This document shows, in pieces, positions 25,311-34,527 of a stretch of 64,000 nt of DNA. Position numbers and translations under genes: made by a program. Source of the DNA: Pseudomonas viridiflava (GTDB lineage Bacteria; Pseudomonadota; Gammaproteobacteria; Pseudomonadales; Pseudomonadaceae); the NCBI RefSeq assembly GCF_900590885.1, contig NZ_UUON01000001.1, positions 248,001-312,000 of the forward strand. The letters are read 5' to 3'. Position 1 is the stretch's first letter. Every line of letters starts with the position of its first letter. The notes beneath the pieces are model-generated. The model searched no databases, had not been told where the DNA came from, and saw only the letters and a program-made list of their open reading frames with translations.

Positions 25311-26632
25311 GCCGCCAAATCCATCTTTCTGCGTTTTTGTTGAGCGGCCCGGTGGTGCACAGCCACGCGGTGTGGCGCCATCCGGAAACCGTCGGTAATT
25401 ACCTCGACCCCGAGTACTACTCACGCATTGCCAAGGTGGTGGAAGAGGGGTTGTTCGACTTCCTGTTCTTCGCCGACCGCCTGGCCGTCGGCGACCAGAT
25501 GGGCGGCTCGCGCGAGTTCGCCTTGCGCTACGGCGCCCAGGACGCCACGCGCCTCGATCCGCTGCCGATCCTCTCCTATCTGATCGGCCAGACCAGCAAG
25601 CTGGGGCTGGGCGCGACGCGGTCCACCACCTACTACGAGCCGGCGCATATCGCGCGGGAATTCGCCACCCTCGACCACCTGTCCAAGGGCCGCGCGGCGT
25701 GGAATATCGTTACTTCGATGAACGACAGCGAAGGGCGCCTGTTCGGCAAGGACAAGCACCTGGAACACGACCTGCGCTACGACCGCGCCGATGAGTTCGT
25801 GGAGGTGGCGCTGAAACTCTGGAACAGCTGGAGCCCGGGCGCGCTCAAGCTGGACCGCGAAAATGGCGTGCTTGCCGACCCGGCGTTGATCCACTCGGTG
25901 CAGCATCAGGGCGAGTGGTTCAAGGTTGAAGGCCCGCTGAATATCCCGCGCACGCCCCAAGGGCGGCCGGTGCTGATCCAGGCCGGTTCCTCCGGGCGCG
26001 GTCGACGCTTTGGCGCGCGTTGGGCCGAGGCGATTTTTACCATTCACCCGCATTTGGCGGCCATGCGCGCGTTTCGCGATGACGTGCGCGCCCAGGTGGT
26101 ACAGCAAGGCCGCGAGGCCGACAGCTGCAAAGTGCTGACGGCGGTGATGCCATTTATTGGCGGCAGCGAAGCCGAAGCCCGCGCCAAGCGCGATAAACAC
26201 AACGCGTTGGCGCGGCCTGAACTGGGGTTGGTCACGCTGGCCTCGCAGCTGAATGTGGACCTGTCGCCATTCCCCCTCAGCGCCACCCTGGCCGAGATCG
26301 CCCAGTCGCCACTGATTCACCCGGCCGCTGCCGAAAAGCTGTTGATGCAAGGTCCGCAAACCTCCCTGGAACAACTCGGGCGCATCTTCGCCAGCAGCGT
26401 GCGCGTGCCGCAACTGGTGGGTACCGGGGCGCAGGTCGCCGACCAGTTGGCCGAGCTGTTCGAGCAAGGCGGGTGCGACGGCTTTGTGATTTCGCCGGGT
26501 TACCTGCCGGGGTCTTTTACGGAGTTTGTCGAGAGCGTGATTCCGCATCTGCAGCGCAAGGGTTTGTTCCGCACCGCATATGAAGGTTCGACGCTGCGCG
26601 AGCACTTGGGCCTCGCCGATCTCAACCACTGA
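25307..26632 (+). CDS. LLM-class flavin-dependent monooxygenase (NtaA/SnaA/DszA family)
   Basis: A 441-residue cytoplasmic TIM-barrel monooxygenase that needs reduced FMN from a separate reductase. RQIHLSAFLLSGPVVHSHA, WRHPETVGNYLDPEYY, FDFLFFADRLAVGD, LGLGATRSTTYYEPAHIARE, GRAAWNIVTS and RPVLIQAGSSGRGRRFGA are the standard NtaA/DszA blocks. Relatives oxidise sulfones, sulfonates or aminocarboxylates. No flavin reductase is encoded nearby, so it must borrow one. Translational overlap with a sulfonate-type binding protein and co-transcription with an importer suggest C-S bond cleavage for sulfur supply; the exact substrate is unknown. Confidence 0.9.
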   Translation: MSRQIHLSAFLLSGPVVHSHAVWRHPETVGNYLDPEYYSRIAKVVEEGLFDFLFFADRLAVGDQMGGSREFALRYGAQDATRLDPLPILSYLIGQTSKLGLGATRSTTYYEPAHIAREFATLDHLSKGRAAWNIVTSMNDSEGRLFGKDKHLEHDLRYDRADEFVEVALKLWNSWSPGALKLDRENGVLADPALIHSVQHQGEWFKVEGPLNIPRTPQGRPVLIQAGSSGRGRRFGARWAEAIFTIHPHLAAMRAFRDDVRAQVVQQGREADSCKVLTAVMPFIGGSEAEARAKRDKHNALARPELGLVTLASQLNVDLSPFPLSATLAEIAQSPLIHPAAAEKLLMQGPQTSLEQLGRIFASSVRVPQLVGTGAQVADQLAELFEQGGCDGFVISPGYLPGSFTEFVESVIPHLQRKGLFRTAYEGSTLREHLGLADLNH

Positions 26633-26654
26633 TTTTACTAAAGGGATATTTTGC

Positions 26655-27713
26655 ATGGCTGCTTTCGATCACCTGACCCGCCGCCGTCTATTGGGCCTGG
26701 CGGGCGTCACCCTGGCCAGCCTGTCGCTGCCACGCCTGGGCTTTTCCGCTGACGCCCACGCCGGCCACAACACGCCACAGGAGCCCGCCGGCACCGGGGA
26801 GTTCATCCGCCTCGACGCGCCGCGCAAGCTCAAACTGGCGGTCAACCTGAATGCCGTGTGCCTGGCGCCGGTGGTGATCGCCCACGGTCAGGGCTTCTTC
26901 ACTAAACACAATCTGGACGTAGAGCTGGTCAACTTCGGTAACTCCACCGAAGTGCTGCTGGAAGCTATCGCCACCGGCAAGGCTGATGCCGGCGTGGGCA
27001 TGGCGCTGCGCTGGCTCAAGGCGCTGGAGCAAGGCTTTGACGTGAAACTCACCGCCGGCACCCATGGCGGGTGCCTGCGCTTGCTCAGTGCGGTGAATGG
27101 CGGCGTGAGCAAGCTCGAGGACCTCAAGGGCAAAGCCATCGGCGTGACCGACATGGCCAGCCCGGACCGCAATTTCTTCTCGATCCTGCTGAAAAAACAC
27201 GGCGTCGACCCGGTGCGCGATGTGGAATGGCGCCTTTACCCGGCGGACCTGCTCGGCACTGCGCTTGAGCGCGGCGAAGTGCAGGCGGTGAGCGGCAGCG
27301 ACCCGTTCATGTACCGCCTGATCAAGTCCGGCGTGGCGCGCGAGCTGTCCACCAACCTGGTGGAGGAGTACGCCAACCTCAGCTGCTGCGTGGTCGGCGT
27401 CACCGGCAAACTGGTGCGTGAAGACAAGCGCGTGGTCGCGGCGCTGACCCAGGCGATCCTCGAGGCCCATGACTATTCCGTGCAGCACCCCGAAGCCGTG
27501 GCCAAAGGCTTCCAGGCCTACGCGCTGAACACCTCCACCGAAGAAGTGCAGGCGATCCTCCACGACCACACCCACGGCCACCACGCGGTGGGCGCCGCGC
27601 TGACCCGGGAAATCACCACCTACGTCACCGACCTGAAAACCGTCGAAGTGATCAGCAAAAGCACCGACCCGGTGGAATTCGCCAAGGAGATCACCGCCGA
27701 TGTCTTCAGCTGA
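26655..27713 (+). CDS. Tat-exported NrtA/SsuA-type ABC substrate-binding protein
   Basis: A 352-residue binding protein with an apparent twin-arginine signal (TRRRLLGLAGVTLASLSL). The mature part matches the NMT1/NrtA fold: LKLAVNLNAVCLAPVVIAHG, FFTKHNLDVELVNFG, LEDLKGKAIGVTDMASPDRN. Two His-rich stretches stand out, AHAGHN just after the signal and HDHTHGHH near residue 300, which may bind metal. Tat export suggests folding or metal loading before transport. It overlaps the permease gene by 14 bases and is the third binding protein in this cluster. The ligand is unknown. Confidence 0.88.
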   Translation: MAAFDHLTRRRLLGLAGVTLASLSLPRLGFSADAHAGHNTPQEPAGTGEFIRLDAPRKLKLAVNLNAVCLAPVVIAHGQGFFTKHNLDVELVNFGNSTEVLLEAIATGKADAGVGMALRWLKALEQGFDVKLTAGTHGGCLRLLSAVNGGVSKLEDLKGKAIGVTDMASPDRNFFSILLKKHGVDPVRDVEWRLYPADLLGTALERGEVQAVSGSDPFMYRLIKSGVARELSTNLVEEYANLSCCVVGVTGKLVREDKRVVAALTQAILEAHDYSVQHPEAVAKGFQAYALNTSTEEVQAILHDHTHGHHAVGAALTREITTYVTDLKTVEVISKSTDPVEFAKEITADVFS

Positions 27714-28689
27714 CGCGACAACCCTCAACCCGCCCGTGGCCCTCAAGGTCGGCTGGCAGGGCGCGGCGGTGGTGGCGGCCTGGGTGGCCGTCGCGCTGTT
27801 GATCAGTTACTGGCCCAACGCGACGCGCAATTGGCCGATGACCCAGGGTTTGGCCAACCTCTGTGTGGGCGTGGCGGCGTTGTTTATCGTGCTGAGCCTG
27901 GTGGGCCGCAAGGTGGCGACGCTCGGCCAGCGCCTGCACACGGCCGCGCCCTGGTTGATTGCGTTGCCGATACTGTTGGCTGTCTGGGAATTGCTCACCG
28001 CCAAGCTGGCGCTGCTGCCGGTGCCGTTTTTTGCGCCGCCCCAGGCGCTGCTTGCGGTGTATATCGAAGACTATGCGCGGCTGGCCGACAGCCTGTTGCA
28101 TTCGGCGATGCTGCTGGGCTCGGGCGTGGCGCTGGGCGCGGCCACCGGTTTTGTCGCGGGCGTGGCCATTGGGTGGTCGACCCGCATCGGCTACTGGCTG
28201 CACCCGGTGCTGCGCATCCTCGGCCCGGTGCCGTCCACGGCGTTGTTGCCGCTGTGTTTTTTCCTGTTTCCCAGCAGCTGGAGCGCGAGTGTGTTCCTGA
28301 TCGCCCTGGCCACTTGGTTTCCGGTCACGGTGCTCACCTGGTCGGGCGTGGCGAGTGTCGACAAGGCCTATTACGACGTGGCGCGCACCTTGGGCGCCCG
28401 GCAGGGTTTCCTGATTTTCAAAGTGGCGATTCCGGCCGCGATGCCCCACGTGTTTGTCGGCCTGTTCATGGGCCTGGGCGCGTCGTTCTCGACCCTGGTG
28501 GTGGCGGAAATGATGGGGGTCAAATCCGGCATCGGCTGGTACCTGCAATGGGCCCAGGGCTGGGCCGCCTACGCGAATATGTACGCGGCCTTGTTGATCA
28601 TGGCGTTGGCCTGTTCGGGGTTGATCACCGGGTTGTTCCTGGTGCGTGACCGCTTGCTGGCCTGGCAAAAAGGAACGATGAAATGGTAG
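27700..28689 (+). CDS. ABC importer permease, SsuC/NrtB type
   Basis: A 329-residue inner-membrane permease (BPD_transp_1). After two extra N-terminal hydrophobic segments it has LADSLLHSAMLLGSGVALG, the EAA-loop equivalent DVARTLGARQGFLIFKVAIP, and FMGLGASFSTLVVAEMMGVKSGIGW, which match SsuC, TauC and NrtB. It is the only permease in the cluster, so the three binding proteins must either share it or use another transporter. Overlaps on both sides (14 and 7 bases) show a tightly coupled operon. Confidence 0.9.
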   Translation: MSSADATTLNPPVALKVGWQGAAVVAAWVAVALLISYWPNATRNWPMTQGLANLCVGVAALFIVLSLVGRKVATLGQRLHTAAPWLIALPILLAVWELLTAKLALLPVPFFAPPQALLAVYIEDYARLADSLLHSAMLLGSGVALGAATGFVAGVAIGWSTRIGYWLHPVLRILGPVPSTALLPLCFFLFPSSWSASVFLIALATWFPVTVLTWSGVASVDKAYYDVARTLGARQGFLIFKVAIPAAMPHVFVGLFMGLGASFSTLVVAEMMGVKSGIGWYLQWAQGWAAYANMYAALLIMALACSGLITGLFLVRDRLLAWQKGTMKW

Positions 28690-29471
28690 CCCTGGCACAC
28701 GCAGTAGAGGCCAGCGCCGGGTTGGCGCTGCGCATAGACAACCTGAGCCATGGCTTTGCCCTGGACGGCCAGCACCTGCCGGTGTTGGAGCAGGTTTCAC
28801 TGGATGTGGCGCCGGGTGAATTCGTGGCATTGCTCGGCCCGTCGGGTTGCGGCAAATCCACCTTGCTGCGTTTGGTCGCCGGCCTGGAGCCAGCGGATTC
28901 CGGCAAGCTGCTGGCCGACGGTGAAGCCATCCTCGGTCCGGACCCTAGCCGCGTGGTGGTATTCCAGGACCCGACCCTGTACCCCTGGCGCCGGGTGTGG
29001 GACAACGTCGCCATCGGCCTCGAAGCTCAGGGCCTGCTCAAGACCCACTCGCACAAGGTGGATGAGGCCTTGGCCAAAGTCGGCCTCAGCCACTTCGCCC
29101 GCGCGTATCCCCGGCAGCTGTCCGGCGGCATGGCGCAGCGGGTGGCGCTGGCGCGCGCGCTGGTCAATCAGCCGCGCCTGCTGATCCTCGACGAGCCCTT
29201 GGGCAAGCTCGACTCGCTGACGCGCATCACCATGCAAAAAGAGCTGATCGATTTGTGGCAACGCCAGGGCTACACGGCCCTGCTGGTGACCCACGATGTG
29301 GAAGAAGCCTTGTTGCTGGCCAATCGCGTGATTGTGTTCAGCGACCGCCCGGCAAAAATACAGGCGCAATTGAGCATCGATAGGCCGTATCCTCGGCACC
29401 GGGATGATCCTTACTTGGTGGACCTGCGGCGGCAGATACTCGGGCTGCTCGGGCTGGGAGAAAGCTGGTAG
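28683..29471 (+). CDS. ABC importer ATPase, SsuB/NrtD type
   Basis: A 262-residue ATPase with Walker A LLGPSGCGKST, Q-loop VVFQDPTLYPWR, signature LSGGMAQR, Walker B LLILDEPLGKLD and the H-loop LLVTHDVEEALLLANR. The sequence PTLYPWRRVWDNV is typical of nitrate/sulfonate/taurine ATPases. ATG 28683 overlaps the end of the permease gene. It supplies energy for the cluster's importer. Confidence 0.93.
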   Translation: MVALAHAVEASAGLALRIDNLSHGFALDGQHLPVLEQVSLDVAPGEFVALLGPSGCGKSTLLRLVAGLEPADSGKLLADGEAILGPDPSRVVVFQDPTLYPWRRVWDNVAIGLEAQGLLKTHSHKVDEALAKVGLSHFARAYPRQLSGGMAQRVALARALVNQPRLLILDEPLGKLDSLTRITMQKELIDLWQRQGYTALLVTHDVEEALLLANRVIVFSDRPAKIQAQLSIDRPYPRHRDDPYLVDLRRQILGLLGLGESW

Positions 29472-29473
29472 TC

Positions 29474-31753
29474 ATGACATTCACCTCATTGCATTGGGGC
29501 GCGTACCGCCCGCAGGTGGTCGACGGCAAGCTGGTGGCGATGGCCCCGGCCGAGTGGGACAAAGACCCGTCGCCCATTGGCGCGTCGATCCCCGATGCGA
29601 TTACCTCGCCGACGCGCATCCTGCGGCCCGCCGTGCGCCGCAGCTACCTGGCCGAGCCGGGTGCGCACCCGGAGTTGCGCGGGCAGGAGCCATTCGTTGA
29701 AGTGTCCTGGGACGTGGCGCTGGAGCTGGTGGCCGCTGAGCTGAAAAAGGTCAAGGCCGAGCACGGCAACCAGGCCATCTACGGCGGCAGCTATGGCTGG
29801 GGCAGCGCGGGGCGCTTTCACCATGCGCAAAGCCAGTTGCACCGGTTCCTCAACCTCTACGGCGGCTACGTCGCCAGCACCGACAGCTACAGCCTCGGCG
29901 CCGGGCGCGTATTGATGCCGCATATCGTCGGCAATATGGATTGGCTGCTGGCCGCGCACACGTCGTGGAAAAACCTGGCCGAGCATTGCGAGCTGTTTGT
30001 GGCCTTTGGTGGCCTGCCGGCGAAAAACGCCCAGACCAGCCCTGGCGGCGCCAGCGACCACCTGCTGAGCGAGGCGCTGGCGGCGATGTCGGCGGCCGGT
30101 GTGCAGTTCGTCAATATCAGCCCGTTGCGCGACGACCTCAGTGGCCCGGCGCTCAACCAATGGCTGCCGATCCGCCCGGGCAGCGACACTGCCCTGATGC
30201 TGGCGCTGGCCCATGTGCTGGTGACCGAGGGCTTGCACAACCCGGCGTTTATCCAGCGCTACACCGTGGGATTCGAGCGCTTTCGCGAATACCTGCTGGG
30301 CACGGTCGATGGCCAGCCGAAAGACCCGGACTGGGCCGCAGACTTGACCGATATCCCCGCGCAGCAGATCACCGACCTGGCGCGCCGCATGGGCCGCCAG
30401 CGCACCATGATCAACATCGCCTATTCCCTGCAGCGCGCGGTGCACGGCGAGCAGCCGTTCTGGATGACCGTGACCCTGGCCGCGCTGCTTGGGCAAGTCG
30501 GCTTGCCGGGCGGCGGGTTTGGCCTGGGCTATGGCTGCATGAACAATACCGGCAGCGGGCGCAAGGGCTTCTCCGGGCCGCGTTTTTCCCAGGGGCTCAA
30601 CCCGGTCAAGGATTTTATCCCGGTGGCGCGCATCACCGACATGCTGCTCAACCCCGGCGCGACGTTCGACTACAACGGCAAGCGCCAGGCGTATCCGGAT
30701 ATCCAGTTGGTGTACTGGGCCGGTGGCAATATTTTCCATCATCACCAGGATTTGAATCGCCTGCTGGAAGCCTGGCAAAAACCGCGCACGCTGATCGTCC
30801 ACGAACAGTACTGGACCGCCCAGGCCAAGTACTCCGACATCGTGCTGCCCGCCACCACCGCCCTGGAGCGCAACGACATCGGCAGCTCGGCCTCGGACCG
30901 TTTCATGTTGGCGATGCAGCAGGCCATCGAGCCGGTGGGCGAGGCGCGGGACGACTACACGATCTTCGCCGCTATCGCAGCGCGCCTGGGTTTTGCCGAC
31001 ACCTTCACCGAAGGCCGCGATGCCGAGCAATGGCTGCGCTTTATCTACGACGAGTCGCGCGGGCGCGCCGAGGAACACGGCATTGAGCTGCCGGGCTACG
31101 ACAACTTCTGGCGCGATGGTGTGTTCGAAGTGGCCTACCCGGACACCGACACGGTGCTGCTCAAGGCGTTTCGCGATGACCCCGACGCTCACCCCTTGCC
31201 AACCCCGTCGGGGCGTATCGAGATCTTCTCCGAGCGCATCGCCAGCTTCGGTTATGCCGACTGCCCGGGCCACCCGGTATGGCTTGAAAAACCGGCGCCG
31301 GACTACCCGCTGCACCTGCTGTCGAACCAGCCCAAGACCCGCCTGCACAGCCAGTACGACCATGGCAGCTACAGCCGCGGGTCGAAGATTCAGCAGCGTG
31401 AACCCATGACCATCAACGTGGAGGACGCCCGCGCCCGCGGTATTGTCGACGGCGATGTGGTCAAGGTCTTCAACGACCGTGGCGCGTTTTTGGCCGGGGT
31501 GATTGTGTCGGCGGGCATCCGCCCAGGTGTGGTGCAGATCGCCACCGGCGCCTGGTTCGACCCGCAGACGCCGGGGCAGCGCAACAGCCTGGACAAGCAC
31601 GGGAATCCCAACATGATCACCGCCGATATCGGTGCGTCAAGTTTGTCCCAAGGCTGCTCGGCGCAGACGGCGACGGTGGAAGTGGTGAAGTGGGATCAGG
31701 CGTTGCCTGAGGTCACCGCCTTTGTACCGCCGGTGCTGGAAGGCGTTAAATAG
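29474..31753 (+). CDS. bisC: Molybdopterin-guanine dinucleotide oxidoreductase, BisC/DMSO reductase family
   Basis: A 759-residue molybdoenzyme. There is no Tat signal, so it acts in the cytoplasm like BisC. YGGSYGWGSAGRFHHAQSQ and the STDSYSLGAGRVLMPH region, in which Ser140 is the expected molybdenum ligand, place it in the TorA/DorA/BisC branch. SQYDHGSYSRGSKIQQREP and FDPQTPG belong to the cofactor-binding C-terminal domain. There is no N-terminal iron-sulfur motif, as usual for this branch. It starts three bases after the ATPase stop. BisC-type enzymes reduce S- or N-oxides such as biotin or methionine sulfoxide. The link to an importer suggests an imported sulfoxide. Confidence 0.88.
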   Translation: MTFTSLHWGAYRPQVVDGKLVAMAPAEWDKDPSPIGASIPDAITSPTRILRPAVRRSYLAEPGAHPELRGQEPFVEVSWDVALELVAAELKKVKAEHGNQAIYGGSYGWGSAGRFHHAQSQLHRFLNLYGGYVASTDSYSLGAGRVLMPHIVGNMDWLLAAHTSWKNLAEHCELFVAFGGLPAKNAQTSPGGASDHLLSEALAAMSAAGVQFVNISPLRDDLSGPALNQWLPIRPGSDTALMLALAHVLVTEGLHNPAFIQRYTVGFERFREYLLGTVDGQPKDPDWAADLTDIPAQQITDLARRMGRQRTMINIAYSLQRAVHGEQPFWMTVTLAALLGQVGLPGGGFGLGYGCMNNTGSGRKGFSGPRFSQGLNPVKDFIPVARITDMLLNPGATFDYNGKRQAYPDIQLVYWAGGNIFHHHQDLNRLLEAWQKPRTLIVHEQYWTAQAKYSDIVLPATTALERNDIGSSASDRFMLAMQQAIEPVGEARDDYTIFAAIAARLGFADTFTEGRDAEQWLRFIYDESRGRAEEHGIELPGYDNFWRDGVFEVAYPDTDTVLLKAFRDDPDAHPLPTPSGRIEIFSERIASFGYADCPGHPVWLEKPAPDYPLHLLSNQPKTRLHSQYDHGSYSRGSKIQQREPMTINVEDARARGIVDGDVVKVFNDRGAFLAGVIVSAGIRPGVVQIATGAWFDPQTPGQRNSLDKHGNPNMITADIGASSLSQGCSAQTATVEVVKWDQALPEVTAFVPPVLEGVK

Positions 31754-31782
31754 GTGGGAGGGGGCAAGCCCCCTCCCACATG
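31753..31782. repeat. Single REP palindrome
   Basis: GGTGGGAGGGGG and CCCCCTCCCACA arms around CAAG begin at the last base of the molybdoenzyme stop codon region and could act as a transcript-end hairpin. Confidence 0.88.
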
Positions 31783-31798
31783 GGTGATGTGGCAGTCC

Positions 31799-32146
31799 TC
31801 AGTCCACGCAAATTGCCCGGCCAAGTTGGCCTTTCTCCACGGTCGCCGAGCAGCCGAAGTGCCCGTTATCTGCCTGGCACGCGCCGGTCACCGGGCCGTT
31901 GCCGGGTTGAGTGGTCACGCTGGTCCGGCACTCGCCTTCACACTGGCTTGAATCGGTGCAGGCCTTGCCCGCGTCCTTGTACGGCGTGATGCACTTCCAG
32001 CTCTGCAACTTGCCGACTTGTTTCATGGTGCCGCCACCGGCCAGGCAGGCGGATGCGCTGGCGTCCTGGGCGGGCGGGGTAGTTGTGGCGGTCGCGGTGC
32101 AGGCGGATACCAGCAGCAGGGCGGCCAGGCCGATCATCAATTTCAT
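31799..32146 (-). CDS. Small cysteine-rich putative lipoprotein
   Basis: A 115-residue exported protein with lipobox LVSAC (Cys16). A Thr/Pro/Ala linker leads to a C-terminal domain with eight cysteines in a regular pattern (AC, WKC, AC, QC-x2-EC, AC, FGC, IC), suggesting four disulfides and a compact periplasmic or outer-membrane-anchored knob. I do not recognise a named family. The gene is monocistronic and divergent from a small membrane-protein gene. Confidence 0.75.
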   Translation of the reverse strand: MKLMIGLAALLLVSACTATATTTPPAQDASASACLAGGGTMKQVGKLQSWKCITPYKDAGKACTDSSQCEGECRTSVTTQPGNGPVTGACQADNGHFGCSATVEKGQLGRAICVD

Positions 32147-32236
32147 GCAAAAGTCCTCGTGGAGTAAGCGCAGCGGTGCAGTGTACGGGCATTTGGACTA
32201 CTTTGATTGACGAGCGATCCTAACCGGTACTTACCC

Positions 32237-32581
32237 ATGCGCACGTTATGGAAGCGATATGTGGCGTTGCTGGAAAATGACCTGAGCACGCAGATTTTCG
32301 ACAACGTCAAAAACCTGCTGGTGTGCGCGCTGCTGTTTGCGGCGGGCACCAATACGCTGCTGGGGCAACGTGAATTGTTTCTCGGCTTCTTCGCCTCGAC
32401 CGTTGCCGGGTGGGGGCTGATCGCGCTGTCGGCGGTATTGGTGTTATTGAATGTAAGCGATGGCATTCGTCGGCTGGCCAAGCTGCGCTATCACCTGGCG
32501 TTGCAGGTGGTGTTGATCCTGGTTTATCTGATCGTTGCCGAGCGGGTTGTGGAGATAGTCTGGGGCTTTCGGGCACATTGA
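32237..32581 (+). CDS. Small inner-membrane protein of unknown function
   Basis: A 114-residue protein with three hydrophobic segments (around residues 25-45, 52-75 and 88-107) and basic flanks. The start at 32237 is the first ATG giving a short cytoplasmic N-terminus ([15 protein letters not shown]); the in-frame upstream extension has no ribosome-binding site. No catalytic motif is visible. It lies 55 bases before glsA on the same strand and may be co-transcribed with it. Confidence 0.7.
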   Translation: MRTLWKRYVALLENDLSTQIFDNVKNLLVCALLFAAGTNTLLGQRELFLGFFASTVAGWGLIALSAVLVLLNVSDGIRRLAKLRYHLALQVVLILVYLIVAERVVEIVWGFRAH

Positions 32582-32636
32582 AGTATCCTCCGCGCCCCGC
32601 TTACCACTGATTCAAAGACCGATGACAGGACAAGAC

Positions 32637-33545
32637 ATGCAGGCGCTGCTGGACGCGATCCTTGACGAAGTTCGTCCACTGATCGGCCAGGGCAAAGTCG
32701 CCGACTACATCCCCGCGCTGGCCGATGTACCCGCCAACCAACTGGGCATTGCCGTGTACGGCAACGACGGCGCCGCCTACTGCGCCGGGGATGCCGAAAC
32801 GCTGTTTTCGGTGCAGAGCATTTCCAAGGTGTTCAGCCTGGTGCAGGCCATCGACCACGGCGGCGAAACTATCTGGGAACGCCTGGGCCATGAGCCTTCG
32901 GGGCAGCCGTTCAACTCCATGGTGCAACTGGAATTCGAACGCGGCCGCCCGCGCAATCCCTTCATCAATGCCGGCGCGCTGGTGATCTGCGACATCAACC
33001 AATCGCGCTTTGCCGTACCGATTTTGTCGATGCGCGACTTTGTCCGGCGCCTGTCGGGCAACCCGCAGATCCTGGTCAACAGCGTGGTCGCCGACTCCGA
33101 AGCCCAGCACGGTGCGCGCAACGCGGCCATGGCCTACCTGATGAAATCCTTCGGCAACTTCCACAACGACGTCGACGCGGTGCTGCACAGCTACTTCAAC
33201 TACTGCGCGCTGCAAATGAGCTGCCTGGACCTGGCCCGGGCGTTCAGCTTCCTCGCCAACGAGGGCGTGAGCGCCCACAGCGGCGAACAGGTGTTGAGCG
33301 CGCGACAGACCAAGCAGGTGAACTCGATCATGGCCACCAGCGGGCTGTATGACGAGGCGGGCAACTTTGCCTATCGCGTCGGGCTGCCGGGCAAGAGCGG
33401 GGTAGGGGGTGGGATTGTTGCGGTGGTGCCGGGGCAATTTACGGTGTGTGTCTGGTCGCCGGAGTTGAATGCGGCGGGGAACTCGCTGGCGGGGATGAAG
33501 GCGCTGGAGTTGTTGAGTGAGCGGATTGGGTGGTCGGTGTTTTGA
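32637..33545 (+). CDS. glsA: Glutaminase
   Basis: Hydrolyses L-glutamine to glutamate and ammonia. The 302-residue protein has the serine-dependent beta-lactamase-like fold: Ser61-x-x-Lys64 in [26 protein letters not shown] and the closing [13 protein letters not shown]. Length is normal for the bacterial GlsA family. ATG 32637 is preferred over 32622 because AGGA lies seven bases upstream and [16 protein letters not shown] is the conserved start. The last third of the gene shows runs of GGG-rich codons but the frame is intact. Confidence 0.95.
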   Translation: MQALLDAILDEVRPLIGQGKVADYIPALADVPANQLGIAVYGNDGAAYCAGDAETLFSVQSISKVFSLVQAIDHGGETIWERLGHEPSGQPFNSMVQLEFERGRPRNPFINAGALVICDINQSRFAVPILSMRDFVRRLSGNPQILVNSVVADSEAQHGARNAAMAYLMKSFGNFHNDVDAVLHSYFNYCALQMSCLDLARAFSFLANEGVSAHSGEQVLSARQTKQVNSIMATSGLYDEAGNFAYRVGLPGKSGVGGGIVAVVPGQFTVCVWSPELNAAGNSLAGMKALELLSERIGWSVF

Positions 33546-33680
33546 CCCTTTAGAGCCACGATGAGAAAGATCGATCGGTTGTCTGCATCGTCAGTGCTTT
33601 TGTGCTGGATGAGATGATGGTAAATGATGTTTTTGCCCGCTGAGTTTCAAGTCAATAGTCTTTTAAAAGGAGATAGTTTG

Positions 33681-34415
33681 ATGTATTGGGATAGGTTTAT
33701 GGATAGCATCTTGCGCAAGTTTGACTCTTTTCTGAATGCGCCTTATGAAGTCAAGTTTATTAGGCGACTGCTTGGTTTGGGCGTGTTGTTGATAAGCAGT
33801 GCGTTGGGCTATAAGTTTTTTGGGAGTGCGAGTGCTGAGGTGAAAGGGGCAGGATATACAGTTTCCTGGAAAGCTGATATGGGGCCGGAACTGATATTTT
33901 TTTACGTCGGAGCGGTGTGTGTATTTGTTTCTATATTTTTTTATTGGCGGTATCTAGAGCGCAAGTCTCGAGCGTTATTTGGCGGCGCTCTGCTTGGTCT
34001 GATGCAGTCCGGTTTGGCTGGGGTTGACGATTACAGTCTACAGTTGGCGGTTAAGTCAGATTATAACTTCCAAGGCGATCCTCGCTTTATTCGAGCCGTA
34101 ATGTCAGGGCCTCAGCCATTATCTGATTTGTATGACTATAGAAGTGGTAGAAGTTATTTGGACTTGGATCAAGGGTGTTTTATTTTAAAGGATGTCAAGA
34201 AGACGGACTTCAACGCCAAGCTTTCTACCTGGTTTTATTTTTTACTGGGTCCTTTGGCGTTTGTCTTTTTTGAGGTAGGGCTTTTTCTGTGTGTGGAAAA
34301 ACAAGGGGGCAACGCCGCTGCCAGTTTTGTAATGTCTTTTTGTTTTGCTCTGCTATCTTGGAGTGCATTAAGTACGTATTCGTCGGTCTGCGCAGCGCGC
34401 AGGCTTGCCAAATAG
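33681..34415 (+). CDS. AT-rich orphan membrane protein of unknown function
   Basis: A 244-residue protein with two hydrophobic segments near residues 30-45 and 70-95, a soluble middle (about 100-180) and two more segments near 185-235. AGGAG lies eight bases before ATG 33681, a clean start. Codon and base composition are plainly AT-rich compared with every neighbour, and the gene has no operon partner, suggesting recent horizontal acquisition. No family or catalytic motif is recognisable. A repeat pair follows it. Confidence 0.75.
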   Translation: MYWDRFMDSILRKFDSFLNAPYEVKFIRRLLGLGVLLISSALGYKFFGSASAEVKGAGYTVSWKADMGPELIFFYVGAVCVFVSIFFYWRYLERKSRALFGGALLGLMQSGLAGVDDYSLQLAVKSDYNFQGDPRFIRAVMSGPQPLSDLYDYRSGRSYLDLDQGCFILKDVKKTDFNAKLSTWFYFLLGPLAFVFFEVGLFLCVEKQGGNAAASFVMSFCFALLSWSALSTYSSVCAARRLAK

Positions 34416-34527
34416 AAAGATAGACCAAGCAGGTCAGTGACGGCTGAGAGGTAGTTCAGCCCACGGCTGACCTACAAGCTGAAACAGTCGTGGGAAAGCC
34501 CCGAGAGTCCCGGGCAAAGTGCTATCT

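Noticed and set aside
29486..31600. A 704-codon minus-strand open frame inside the molybdoenzyme gene
   Set aside because: It is the complement of a strongly conserved gene and shows no recognisable domain.
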